Below are positions 12,027 to 24,600 of a DNA stretch of 64,000 bases, one piece after another; position 1 is the first letter of the stretch, and the number at the start of each line of letters is the position of its first letter. Source of the stretch: Phallusia mammillata (Eukaryota; Chordata; Ascidiacea; Phlebobranchia; Ascidiidae); assembly GCA_003260075.1 (NCBI GenBank), contig QLIY01000402.1, forward strand, positions 1 through 64,000. Reading direction: 5' to 3'. A program made the position numbers and the translations under genes. The notes beneath the pieces were generated by a model. That model did not search any database, was not told the DNA's origin, and saw only the letters and a list, made by a program, of their open reading frames with translations.

Positions 12027-15000
12027 ATGGTTATTACACAGATATTATTCTTGGCGGTTTTTGTTTTACTGATATCTTTTGGACTACCAACTTCAGAAGC
12101 AGGTTAGTACAAAACGAACACAGCAATTTATTTTGTTTAAGACATAAATATGGTTTCAAGGAATATGTTTCCGTATATATGGTGGTACGAAAGTTTTATT
12201 TGTTTTTTTTGGTCTTATGGATTGCAAGTTGTTGAATTAGAAGGTCTTTTTCGAAAACGTTGTTGTTATGTATGTTATGTGAAGTAATGGTTGATCTGTT
12301 GCTTTTGTTCTTTTGTTATTCTTTACCATTACAAAAATAGTTTTTTGAAACGAATACTTAATGATGTTACCCTCTGAACGGAACTCACACAAAGTTGTAC
12401 ATTGTAAATACAGATTCGGAACACTATACATGGATCTGTTCATAAGTTTAATGAGGAAAATAACAGCCTGAAATGACATGAACGCCACATGCTTCATTAT
12501 TCAAACGTTTCGCCAAATGCACACGCCATCATCAGTGATATGAACGGCCACATCAGTTACAGTGCCGGATTAAGGGTCTGCTGGCCTGTAGGCACAGGGG
12601 GGGGGGCATGCCACATGCTTCATTATTCAAATGTTTCGCCAAATGCACACGCCATCATCAGTGATATGAGCGGCCACATCAGTTACAGTGCCGGATTACG
12701 GGTCTGCTGGCCTGTAGGCACATTTTATAAGTGGCCCAAAAATCAGGGCTGCCAACTAAAAAATATAGAATTCTCAGTGTTGCCAAATCATTGTAACAAA
12801 GATCGTTGTTGCAACTATAACACAGGGTACCGTGCAAAAACATGGTGATATGCCTAACTAAATAACAAGTTTGCGCGGTTTGGCGATTGAAAGCGCGTTA
12901 ACTAGTTTTTGGATCTTACGGAGTAGATCGCTTTCAATACACAAAATAATTATTTTGAAAACATGACTAAATTTCTACTGATTTTAAAGTGGCCTGGATT
13001 TTTGACTGGCCTGAGGCACGTGACTACTTTGCCTATTGGTTAATCCAGCACCGATCAGTTACACCCGTTTATAACCACGAGTCATAAAAGATTAATAAAA
13101 AGTGCAAAACAAGCTCATTTAACTGATGATGGCATCAGTATTAGCCGACACGTTTGAAGAATAAAGCATGTTGATTTTTATGTCTATTTGGACCGTTATT
13201 TTCTTCATTAAATACAGCTGTAATTATGACTAAAAATAAAAAAAAACATTTATTTTTGTTTTTTAGCATGCAGCCCCACTATCAGGGCTGTGAACAACAG
13301 TGTCATAATGTTTTCAAAGGAAAAGCTAAGTTACGAAAACGCCAGCCGTGCTTGTGAATCGTATGGAATGCATTTAGCTACAATCGACTTTGTCAGGTGG
13401 AGAACTCCATTGTTCACTCTCCTGCGTTCTTTGTACACGCCAGGTAAAATTGCCATTACAAAAGTGATTTAATAAGTGAATATTTTTAATGTTACAGCTT
13501 TTAAACAAGGTTTGAAACATGGGCCCCCAAAGTACGAACCCGAATTAGATTTATGTTTGTGTACAGGTCAAGCCAAAGTCTAAATAAAAAGCAAGTTGTA
13601 CAATCCTTTTTTTTTGCAATCACGCCTAATGGGTTTTGTGTCTTAAATAATACAGCGGGGGAAAACACAAAAATTGTCTGATTCCGGAAACGTGAGAGCT
13701 TTGACGCGAATCCAATGGGCCAAATTGGAAAAACTTTTGAACATTTTGAACAATAATTCAATGTTTACATGAAAAAACAGGCAGGGAAATTTACATAAAA
13801 ATACCAGTTTAACTTGCAATTGCCCCCTAATGTAAGGATTTAAAGGTTTTATTTAACGTGGATGCTTTATAATTACTTTTAATACTTCCTTTATAACTAC
13901 TTTTAATAACTAATCTTTTTCAATACAGTTTTTATGGGGGGGGGGGATTGCGCCCTAATGTAAGGATTTAAAGGTTTTATTTAATGTGGATGCTTTATAA
14001 TTACTTTTAATGCTTACTTTATAACTACTTTTAATAACTAATCTTTTTCAATACAGTTTTTATGAACAAGCAATTTTTGGCTGTAATACTTAAGAAACAA
14101 GTAACGCCTTTGCTTTTACCCTTTTTCAGAAGCGGAAATTGTACGTTTATGGATTCGTTACATTTATTATGACAAGGATATACATCGGTATGATCAGGCT
14201 TATGTTCCAAGTCAGAGTGTTTGGAAATCTACAACTATCTTAGGTCACATTGATTATCTTGATTATTACAAAAAGTGGGTATACAACCATTAGACATCTT
14301 TTAAAAGGTTTTGGTGTATGTTACTTCACTTCATAAACTGATGATAATCTTACAAAATAAATGATGTCACAATTTAGGTGATTGCTAGACAACTTAACAA
14401 AGGTATAATCAAAAAAAATTTCAAAACATTTATTACATCACCAAATGTCTTTTCACATGACGTAGGCAAACATTCACTTTGGTGACATCAACATTTACCA
14501 TTAGCATGACTTAACAAAATACTATTTGTCTAATGAAACTAAATGTTTAATCGCGTTACGTCATAAAATACTTTTTTACATGACGTCACTAAACTTTGTT
14601 TACATGACGTCACTAACTTTTGTTTACATGGCGTCACTAAATAATCTAGACATGACGTAACACAAGGGTATTTGCACATCGTCACCAAATATGCATTGGC
14701 ATGACCTAGCAAACTGTTGTTTGTTTGGTTTTTTTGTTGAAACCAAATATTAATTCACGTTACGTTACCAAATATTCCTTTTTCAAGACGTCACTAAAGG
14801 TTTATAAAAACAACACAACGAAACGTCATTTGCATGACGTCGTCAAATGTGCATTGGCATGGCGTGATTGAATGGGGGGGGGGGACGTCACCAAATATGC
14901 ATTTGCATGACGTCGTCAAATGTGCATTGGCATGGCGTGATTGAATGTACAAATTTGTTAAACAACCGCAAAAGTTTTTTTTTAATTTATATAATTTATC

Positions 15001-18000
15001 CAAGCATTTTTTTATTTTATTTTTATCATATTCATTTTTTTCAGACCTGCGCCAGGCCGAATTCGACTTAAATATTGTTTTAACAATTTGTCAGGGAACG
15101 GTTATTTTCTTTTCATTGGAACTTGCAGAGCGGGTAGAGGTTAGTTTGGTTTCTTTATTATACTTTTTTTCAGTCGTTGGAAGACTTTTTAGTACTTGAT
15201 TAGACTAGATTGATGTGTGGTTTTATTTCTGATGTTTTCCCCCGCGTCAATGGATCAACGTATGATGTCATTAAAGTGACGTATGTTTTAGGTTGGCATT
15301 CGTGGGGCGTCTATTATTTCGAATCAACTTATCGACCGGGTTTAAAGCAATATTTTCTCTTCGGCAACACAAAGAGCGGTTCGGACAAAATACGACAAGT
15401 GAACGAAACATACGGAAATTTCTCAATTTTCAAGGGAACCTTCTTTGGACCAGGTACGTTTCAAGAAATGTAATTGAAATCCAGCGATTCTCAAACTTTG
15501 TTCAACCAAAAAAACTTGAATTACAAATTCCACAACAATATTAGTAAAACTACCAAAAAATATTTGAAACCTAAATAAAACTTTGACGCAAGATAATCCA
15601 TAGTTTTTCTTGCTTTTCTTGGTAAGCTACAAATCTAAAACGTTTGCACAAACATTTTTGTAACTTAATAGATTTATTGTTTCATCATTCTAAAACTTAT
15701 GACTTAAACTGACAATAAAATTTTAAAAACTAGACATTTTTTTTATAATATGTACATTTTTATTTCTTGTTTTTCTGCTACTCGATAAAGTTTTACATTA
15801 GTTGTCACTATTCAGTTTGCCCAATCAACGCTGTTATTTTTTTTATTTCACCTACTTTACTTAATTTACAGTAATGCAGACCTCCGTATATGTTGGAGCT
15901 ACGTACAACACAGAGAAAAAGAAATGGGTTGGTCATAATGATTGGAAACCACGGAACATATCGGCACCTGCTAATGCAAATTGCAATAAAATGGTTCTTC
16001 ACTATACGAATGGTTGGGAAGGGAAGGGAACCTGTGTTTCTAAAGCCAACTATCTTTGCCAAGTCAAATGTAAGGGAATTTGTATTCAAACTATAAGCAA
16101 CTTGTAATATTTTGTACCCAGACACTATTGGTTTTAACCAGTGGCGGGATTCAATTTTTTGTCAGCCGGTTTTATCACAAAAGTCTTATATTTTCAGCGA
16201 GTTCTGTTACAAAAAGTCCATTGGCAGTAACCAGTAGTGCTAACCGGGGGGGGGGGGAAAGTATATTTTGTACCTAGACACTATTGGTTTTAGCCAGTGG
16301 CGGGATTCAATTTTTTGTCAGCCGGTTTTATCACATAAGTCATATCTTTTCAGCCAGTTCTGTTACAAAAAGTCCATTGGCAGTAACCAGTAGTGCTAAC
16401 CGGTTCACTGATCACATAAAATTTCGTGAGACGGTTCTATAGAAACGGTTCGAACCGGTTGAATCCCAGCACTGCTTTTAACCTATTTGTAAACATCACC
16501 TTACAAGATTTTTTACCCCTATTTCAAAATTTAACTTTGCAAATCATGACGAAAGGATGACTCCTCGGAACAGAAAAAAATAATCTACTTATAAACCACT
16601 GACTTTTAATCGACACCTTATACCTTATTCGAAAAGAATATTTAAATTATAAAGTATATATTTAACCACCAAAGGGATCTGATAGTAACTTTGTTACTTA
16701 ATGACAATCAATATTATATTAGTGATGAAACAGCACAATTGTTGCTCAAAAATATGAGAAGTGTTTACTGTTTAATATTTTTAAATTTCTTTCCGTAGTC
16801 GAGCCCTTAGTCCGGGTGAAACCTTTTGACTCTACATCTATTGAAATATCGTGGGACAGCCTGTTGACCTATTTTGCAGGTCGTATGGAGTCCATGGTCA
16901 TTGCTGGGGTAAAATATCTACAATTTATAACCATGATCTACCCTGTAAAATTAACACAGACCAATCTGCGTAACTGTATATCAGTTAACTGCATATACCG
17001 GTGAATTGCATGTGGTTTTGGTATTGCAAGCCATAGTTCGTTGAAAAAATAACTCCAGTTCATTGTACATTCCGGATAATTGCATAAAGCGTTTGGAAAA
17101 TGATAAATTCGATTGATTTGTATTGAATATTATGTCAATAGTTTGGAAGTGCAATTAATACTGTAAAAGCATTTTTAAGCAAACCTCTACAATGCATATA
17201 CTTATTTTTGGTATTTTGGGGGGGGGGATACAATTTATAACCATGATCTACAGCAAATGCCCCTGTAAATTTAACACAGACCAATCTGCGTAACTGTATA
17301 TCAGTTAACTGCATATACCGGTGGATTACATGTTGTTTTGGTATTGCAAGTCGCAGTTCATTGAAAAAATAACTAAAGTTAATTGTATATTCCGGATAAT
17401 ATGCTTGAAGTGTTTGGCAAATAATAAATTCAAATGATTTGTGTTGAATATTATGTCAATAGTTTGGGAGTACAATCAATAACACGCGTGATTAAAAAAA
17501 ACTGTAACAACATTTTTAAGCAAACCTCTACAATGCATATACTTATTTTTGGTATTTTGTTTCAATTTGTTTAGAATAAATACTTTTGGTTTGTTCAGTG
17601 TTACAATGTTCAATATTTTTTATCTCCATACCATGTGATTGCTATTTGTCAGGTGACTGTTACAATTGACGGGGGGAAGACGAATAATACGAGAAAGTCT
17701 GGTGACTTCCATTGGGGCCCAATCACGTTTAAAGAACTTCCTCACAAGTGCCACGATATTCATGTAAGTATGTTTAAAAGCTGTCATCTGCTACATTATC
17801 TTTTTCACATTATATCATCAATCCTGCAAACAGCTCACTTATTTAAACTCTAAATCTCAATTTTGTTGTTGAACAGGTGTCTGTTGAACTGAATGGCTGT
17901 CAAAAGTTGTCGCTTGCAACTTCAACCAAATTGGCAACTGGAGACAGAATACCTACACCACTTAAACACGCCTCAGTTGATAATTCTACTCAGTCCCAAT

Positions 18001-20511
18001 GTATTGTGCAAGTTGTCCCACCAAAATATGTTGATGAGTTTAAGGTAAAGAAATATATTTTAATGTCTGTGAAAATATCTGTGAATATACATTAGTGCAA
18101 ATTGAATGCTTTAATCCTCTAAATCGAGCATTTTGGCTAATTGTAATGTCATATTTATAAGAATACTAAGTATACGCCAGAAAAAATAAAACTGTAAATG
18201 CAGCAGGTGCAAGCTGAAATGTTTGGATTTCGCACTTTTTATGTGTAATGTTTCTTACCATATAAAATTAACTAAAAATTAGATGTGATAATTTGCTTTT
18301 TAATTCGTTACAAGTCGCGCTTATTTACTTTATATAGGACTGATTGTATTTAATTTAAGGCAAAATAATTTTTCAAGATTTTGGCTAAAAGCCCTGAAGC
18401 CCAATCATTTCACTCTTTTACTTCAAACAACGAATCTCTTGTGAATTTTCCGATTGATCTGAAACTTCACAAACCGAAGGCGAAAGTCAATTTTACGGTA
18501 ATCTGTCCATATTCAAAAACATTCAGACATTACAGCCTGATTGTGTTTTTTTTCGAAATACTGTAATAAAATCATTTTAGATCAGAACATACAAACTTAT
18601 TGATAAGTTTAAAAATGATTATGCTCAAAGCAGTCAGATTGGAATCTCTCTCGGACATTTAATTTAATCCGTTTTTACACTATAATATTTCAAGATACGT
18701 GTGTAACATCCCACAACTAAGGCCAGTGTGTGAATTATTTTATAGTCGCTCATTATGATTTCAAATTGATCAAATAATTAGTTATTAATATTTAGATTTC
18801 ATACACGTACTGTGGACATAAGAGCGACAGTTATGAAGTACAAGGATTTTGCGTTAGGCCTGATCCTACCAAATATAGTAAGTACATAAGCATTAACAAA
18901 AGTATAAATACTGGAAACGGTTTTGATCACAAACAATACTGCCCATTGTAATTACTTTTCTAAAATTTGGCAGAAAGTTTTATTAAGACTTTTTTCTTGT
19001 TTGCGACGATAGTTTTTCCGAGTTCAAGGGATATTATTCCAACTTATCAACAACATTATGATGATATTATTCTTGCATAAGTTACAAAAACAAAAATCTC
19101 GTGCAAACAGAAAAGCAGTCACATATGGGGGGGGGGCGATATTATTTCAACTTGTCAACAACATTATAATGATATTATTCTTGCAGAAGTTACAAAAACA
19201 AAAATCTCGTGCAAACAGAAAAGCAGTCACATATAATAACTTGAATCCATTTTCGTCCAAGCGTCAAGTAAACCAAAATAAACAAATATTTTATAAACGT
19301 TGTTGTTTGTGCCAAATAAAACAATAATTTATTTGTTTCAGCTTTCTTTGACATGAGAACCAACAGCGGAAAGGCGATTGTTGCAGGGGCTTGTTTTCTA
19401 TTCCTTCTAATTGTATTAGCTGTTGGTTGTTTCTTTTCTAAGCGAAGGTGAGGAGTTTGAAAACAGATTTTAGACACCTGTTGTTGGTTTACCTAATAAC
19501 ATGCTCAACAAACTAGATTACCGTAGGGCGACACTAGCACATGTCTTGTCACCAGCTGCACTGATGAGAACTTCTAGGTCAAAATAGTGTGCACATTGTG
19601 TAGTTAAAATAAACATGCGCTTGTTTGCAGAAATCGGCAAAAACCTACAATAAAAGAAAAGAATATTGATGAACCTGAAAAAAGTAAGTTTTGATTTATC
19701 TGTTCGTTTAGATTTTTATCTGATGTACAGAACAACGTTTGAATCCAATATGCTTTCAATGCGTCCGCCATGGAACTGTCTGCCTCATTACTATATAGTC
19801 AGTTGGACCGACAAGTAGCATAAAAAAAAAACTGCAGTTTTCCAAAAAAAAAGAATTGAAATGACATAATTTCGTAGGTGATGACGTCGTCGACATTTTT
19901 TGTCTTAGTCGGTATAAATTTTACATTCAAAAATTTTCCCAGAGAAAGATTCTGCCTATCTTTTACCGATTTTTTTTAAACAATAAAAAGCAAGAACACA
20001 TCTAAACGTAAATTTTTATCAAAACAAATTTGGCAGTCAAAAAAGGGTTTCTAATAGGCGAAGATAAACAAAAATACGTAAGTGGGTTCAGCCCTGAAGT
20101 GTTAATCAAACCAGCGACTACAGCACACTCATATATAAATCACAGTATGCCAGAGCCATTGAAGGCCTAATTTTGAATCAAGGTTGTTTTTGCAGACCTG
20201 CCGTAGAGCCTGTGTAGCTCAGTTGGTAAAACGCGAGCCACGGAAAGCTTCATGTCATGGTTTCGAATACCACCACAGTAGACCAGTTTGATTTGGCATA
20301 CAATAATTGATAGATAATTCCATCAGCATGTACTTTGCAACAAAGAAAACTTATTTCTTTTGCAGACACCATCCGTGCGGAACCCGTTTACGACAAACCA
20401 ATTTTCCCAGATGAATTATACGAAAATTCGTTAGATCAAGATTTGGGTCCAACCGAATTAAATTGTGACACCTCATACCAAAATCATCCCAGTTGTATTC
20501 TAAGGATATAA
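12027..20511 (+). CDS. Lectin-FN3 transmembrane receptor with phosphotyrosine-type tail (receptor 3)
   Basis: Fourteen exons: 12027-12102, 13267-13443, 14130-14274, 15045-15139, 15292-15453, 15872-16069, 16799-16908, 17653-17763, 17877-18044, 18378-18497, 18796-18877, 19342-19447, 19631-19683, 20366-20511. Phases match throughout, giving 582 residues. Order: signal peptide (ITQILFLAVFVLLISFG); lectin-like domain 1 (YENASRACESYGMHLATID..C..NGYFLFIGTC); lectin-like domain 2 (GWHSWGVYYF..CNKMVLHYTNGWEGKGTC..LC); a fibronectin-III-like module (TSIEISWD..ITFKELPHKCHDIHVSVELNG); a second beta-rich module with cysteines; membrane helix (AIVAGACFLFLLIVLAVGCFF); and a cytoplasmic tail with YDKP, YENS and YQNH. 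YxxP fits Crk/Nck-type and YxN fits Grb2-type SH2 ligands. The tail suggests a tyrosine-kinase-coupled surface receptor; this is inferred. Its tandem paralogue is at 21700-28908. Confidence 0.85.
12486..13171. mobile_element. Inverted-repeat element in intron 1 of receptor 3
   Basis: The left end (CCACATGCTTCATTATTCAA, then an ACG..GCCATCATCAGT block) recurs in inverse at 13123-13171 (ACTGATGATGGCATCAGT..CACGTTTGAAGAATAAAGCATG). This is a non-autonomous terminal-inverted-repeat element of roughly 690 bases. Its left part is duplicated across a poly-G join (12597-12606). Confidence 0.6.
13820..14062 (+). repeat. Poly-G join with ~105-base duplicated flank
   Basis: 13823-13935 and 13947-14060 are near-identical copies around eleven G (13936-13946) in intron 2 of receptor 3. 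Confidence 0.8.
14440..14950 (+). repeat. ~25-base minisatellite containing CRE-like TGACGTCA motifs
   Basis: Degenerate units of about 25 bases, roughly CATGACGTCACTAAA plus a spacer, fill most of intron 3 of receptor 3. Two perfect TGACGTCA octamers occur near 14580 and 14606, with many one-base variants. A poly-G join (14874-14884) duplicates the last ~50 bases. A shorter version of the same array lies in the equivalent intron of the paralogue at about 23030-23165. Confidence 0.65.
16139..16474. mobile_element. hAT-like MITE (CAGTGGTGGGATTCA family), duplicated by a poly-G join
   Basis: The first copy starts at 16139 and breaks at a G run (16246-16257). The flank and element then restart (copy from 16295) and reach the other end at 16474. 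Flanks GTTTTAAC (left) and CTTTTAAC (right) are a seven-of-eight target-site duplication. It lies in intron 6 of receptor 3. Confidence 0.75.
16915..17570 (+). repeat. Long (~300-base) duplicated intron segment across a poly-G join
   Basis: The intron sequence 16918-17217 is repeated at 17229-17560 after ten G (17218-17227). It has scattered substitutions and small insertions, about the divergence expected between alleles of a highly polymorphic species. Confidence 0.75.
19035..19235 (+). repeat. Poly-G join with ~90-base duplicated flank
   Basis: 19030-19126 and 19137-19235 are near-identical around ten G (19127-19136), in intron 11 of receptor 3. Confidence 0.75.
20085..20325 (+). mobile_element. 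tRNA-derived SINE copy
   Basis: Contains an A-box-like TGTAGCTCAGTTGG (20214-20227) and a B-box-like GGTTTCGAATACC about 35 bases later, preceded by the SINE arm CACAGTATGCCAGAGCCATTGAAGG. The mismatched B box and the repeat context argue against a working tRNA gene. It lies in intron 13 of receptor 3. Confidence 0.65.
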
Positions 20512-21135
20512 ACTGTCGACATTATCAAGCTGTACAGAAAAATGCAGGTGCAGATGGTGACACACACATATTGCACTAGTGTTGAAAGTTTTTGACGTTT
20601 GACAGTTTTTTTCTGCACTTTCTGCTCAAAATTGAACTTTTTGCATGCATTACACTTTGTACGTACAATGCACCAAATAACCGGTTTTATTAGAGAGCTT
20701 GACCAGTAAAAGAATTTAGAAGGCGGAAAGTTGAAAAACGGAACTCTGTTTAAAATTGTTTCATTTTTATTTTTATAAAGGGACATTATTTTTTTTAAAG
20801 CTACTTGATAATAATCAATCAGTAAGTTTTTCAAATGACTTTTGTTGCGAAAGTAATTCACTTCGTATTTTAAATAAAAAATATTTCGTCTTAAAACGTT
20901 TGATTTAACAACTAAACAAAAACCATGTGCACCGGGTGTTTGCTTTTTCATGAAACAGTTTTTTCAATTATTTAAATAAAAAATGCTATTTAAAATACAA
21001 AACATTTACTTAGCCACACAACGGCCCCATTACTAAAGTAAACATATAAATGCAAATGCCAATTTACAAATTGATATCTTAAGGCTGGTTTCAGACATTA
21101 TACGTGTATTGTGTATCAACTCTGTGTTCCGATTA
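20512..21135. other. 3' flank of receptor 3, no further gene seen
   Basis: This is the presumed 3' untranslated region, followed by AT-rich spacer. A 155-codon open frame on the reverse strand (20951 down to 20484) overlaps the end of the receptor's last exon. It has no splice or family support and is not called as a gene. Confidence 0.5.
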
Positions 21136-21699
21136 AACCGTTAGTTATTTCTATGCTAAAATGCGACCACGCTTTAACATAACGTGCACTTAATACTCAT
21201 CTTATGCTAATTTGTTGCACGACAATCACAATATACAAGCCAAAATTGACCTGTCAATCATATTCGTCATTCTACGTATTGTCTGAAAATTTGCATTTTC
21301 TGTTTTTCCCGTATATTATGTTTGCATGCACTTATATTGAAACCTGTTCAATTTAAAAGTCTATCGTCTAGTAGGCGGAGGCTTCATTTTCGTGCAATAA
21401 GAAATGTTACTGCCTGAGAATTACTACGTGCTTACAGCAAAAGTGCTATCAGAGATTTTATTTATGTCAGCAATTGTTTTAAATACAGGTAGTGGTAATA
21501 CTTGTTGGGATGTTTTGATAACTGTAACATAAATAGAATTATGTTGACAATATGTGCTTACAGAAAAAAGTGCTATTAAAAATTGTGTATTATTTTGAGA
21601 TATGCTCTAAATACAGGTGGTAGTGATAGCTTTCGGGATTAAAAACGAAATAATGTTAAAATTTTCTCTACTTATTTTAGACTGTGACAAAGTCTTAGG
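21136..21699 (+). promoter_or_regulatory. Conserved 5' flank of lectin-FN3 receptor 4, with a tandem duplication
   Basis: 21136-21405 aligns with 11580-11850. Further down, a block beginning TGTGCTTACAG..AAAAGTGCTAT and ending ATACAGGT occurs twice (about 21428-21514 and 21550-21640). A splice-acceptor-like TTATTTTAG lies 20 bases upstream of the ATG, and the paralogue has TTTTTTTAG in the same place. That is compatible with a 5' UTR intron or with spliced-leader addition; neither is proven. Confidence 0.5.
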
Positions 21700-24600
21700 A
21701 TGTTTATTACACAGATATTATTCTTGGAAAGTTTTATTTTACTGATAGCTTTAAGACTACCAACTTCAGATGGAGGTCAGTGCAATTAAAATATACAATA
21801 ATACAATCCAACGATTGGTTTGTAGAAACACTGTTTATGTATAGGCTGTTAACCATAGTTTTATTTGTTATCTATTTTCTTCTTCGGTTTACAAGTTGTT
21901 GAATTAGGTTATATGTTTCACGGACGTGTAACATATGTTATATGCAGCATAAAGCCTAATAGTTGCATTAATATTCTGCGTTTGGAAATGTTCGAAACAA
22001 AAATAACGGTTTAATTGAATCTACAAATAATACAAATTATTTGTTGATTTTCAGCTTGCAACCAGAACATAATAGCTGTGAAGGACAGCGTTATTATGTT
22101 TTCAAAGGTGAAGCAAAGTTACGAAAACGCCAACGAGGCTTGTGCATCTTATGGCATGAAACTTGCGACAATCGACTTTGTGAAGGCGAATACCCACTTG
22201 TCCAATGCATTACGTTATCATTTTACACCAGGTAATATTGTCATTAAGTCTAGTGTCTTGTTAAGTGAGTGGTTCCAAACCAGAGAAGAATTCCTCGATT
22301 TTTAAAACATGAGCAGAGGAATTTCCTTTAATTTTTACATGTGGTTTATAAATAGACTTGCAAAATTGTAAATCATCCAAGGAATTATGACCCATGAATT
22401 GATAAAAGACCCAATTTTGAATAAACTATGTATGGTTTAGCATCTACTATGTAGTACATTAGTACATTACGGAATGAAAATGTTTTGTATTGATAAGGGA
22501 GGAATTTGTCGAAAAAGGTTGGGAACCACTGCGTTAAGTGCATATCAGTTTTTTTTTAGGATTTTTTGACTTAGATCACACAACCAAATGCTTGCTGGTA
22601 AAAATAGCTTCCAATATCTTTTTCGAATCTTTTTCTTTAACTTTTAAGAATCAATTAACGCTTTTGATTTCTTTTATCTCTACAGAAGCAGATACTGGAC
22701 GTTTATGGATTCGTTACATATCTTATGACAAGGATATACATCGGTATGATCAGGGTTATGTTCCAAGTCAGAGTGTTTGGAAATCCACTGCGGACCTTGG
22801 TCAACTATTCCATCTTGATTACTACAAAAAGTTAGTATGCAACTTTTTTCAAGTTACTTGCTGGACTGATGACGTGTTAGCTAGCCAAAATAGTGCACAA
22901 CGTACACAAGAAGCGTATCACCAAAATTCTTGTATTGGCTGAACCTATTTGAAGTTTAACAAAGAAACAAGACTTAATGAAAAAAATATTTACTTAGCGT
23001 AACAACATGTACATTCTATTACGTCACCAGAAATCTTTTCACACGAAGTAGGTATAGATACCATATTTAATGACGTCATCAAATACCTTTTGCATAGCTT
23101 AAGCGACATGACGTCATCAAATATTTAGTTGCAGGGCGTCATCAGACGTCAATTTGTATGACTTGGTTAAATGTCCAGGAAACAGAAAACAACTATTGCT
23201 TTAGGAAATTGATGCTAACACTATCATTCTTTATTTAATAACTTTTCACACCAAAAATTGATTTTATTTTTCCAGTCCAGCACCAGGACGAATTCGACTT
23301 GAATATTGTTTTAACAATGTTGACGGAAATGGTTATTTTCTTTTCAGTGGAAGTTGCAAAACGACTGAAGGTGAGTTGGGTTTCTTTACTTTACTTTACT
23401 AAAGACCTGACCTATTGAGTTTCTAAAATATTGACTTAAATAACTGTATGGAAAGACTAGAAGACGTCTTTGTTGTTTTTTAAATGCTATTTCTTTATGA
23501 TAAGCTGCAGACAGTGCACACTGTTCGACATATAAGGTCTCATCAGTGCAGCTGGTGACGAGAGATCTATTTTTATGTTTGACAATTTTATCCGCACGTC
23601 ACCGAGACAGTGTAAATGACGTCATTAAACGTGACGTATGTTTTAGGTTGGCATTTTTGGAACTTCTATTATTTCGAACCAGCTTATCGACCGGGTTTAA
23701 AGCAATACTTTCTTTTCGGCAACACAAGGAGCAGCTCGGACAAAATTCGACAAGTGAACGAAACATACAGAAATTTCTTAATTTACAAGGGAACATTCTT
23801 TGGACCAGGTGTTTATTATTGTTTGGGCACAGACCTAAAACACCAACTACAATTGAAAATACCGATGTCATTTGCCATATATGGGCAATATCAGTCATGT
23901 AGGACAGTGGTCGGCGACGGGGGGGGGGTGGACCAGGTATTTATTATTGTTTGGGCACAGACCTAAAACATCAACTACAATTGAAAATACCGAGATCATT
24001 TGCCACTTACGGGCAATATCAGTTATGCAGGAGAATCAGTAAGGCATAAATAAAGGAACAACAATTCAATTCAATTACGGGACTAATTTATGGTTGACAC
24101 TGTGCAATCATAACGTTTTACTTTAGTAACTTCTCCACACACAGTTTGTATTTTGCTCATTAAACTCAGCTATGTCTTTTATTTCAATTCGTCGCAGTGG
24201 TTCAGACCCCAGTATATGTTGGAGCTACGTACAATGCAGAAGAAAAGAAATGGATTGGTTATGATGATGATTGGGGGGGGGGGGGAACTCAGCTATGTCT
24301 TTTATTTCAATTTGCCCCAGTGGTTCAGACCCCAGTATATGTTGGAGCGACGTACAATGCAGAAGAAAAGAAATGGATTGGTTATGATGATGATTGGGAG
24401 CCACAGAACATACCGGCACCTGCTAATCCAAGCTGCGACAAAATGGCTCTTCGCTATACGAATGGCTGGAAAGGGGAGGGAACCTGTGCTTCTGAAGACA
24501 ACTATCTTTGCCAAGTCAAATGTAAGAAGTTGTCTTAAATCTCAAAGTACTGAAATGTTTCTAGCTAGCCGGTGCCTTGTAATATTAGCTTGGGAGACCA

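Noticed and set aside
15045..15139. Apparent frameshift in exon 4 of receptor 3 (reads DLRQAEFDLN in one frame)
   Set aside because: Taking the phase from exon 3, the frame reads PAPGRIRLKYCFNN and matches the paralogue; there is no frameshift.
20484..20951. 155-codon open frame on the - strand
   Set aside because: It overlaps the last exon and 3' flank of receptor 3, is lysine/asparagine-rich as expected from AT-rich DNA, and shows no domain or splice context.
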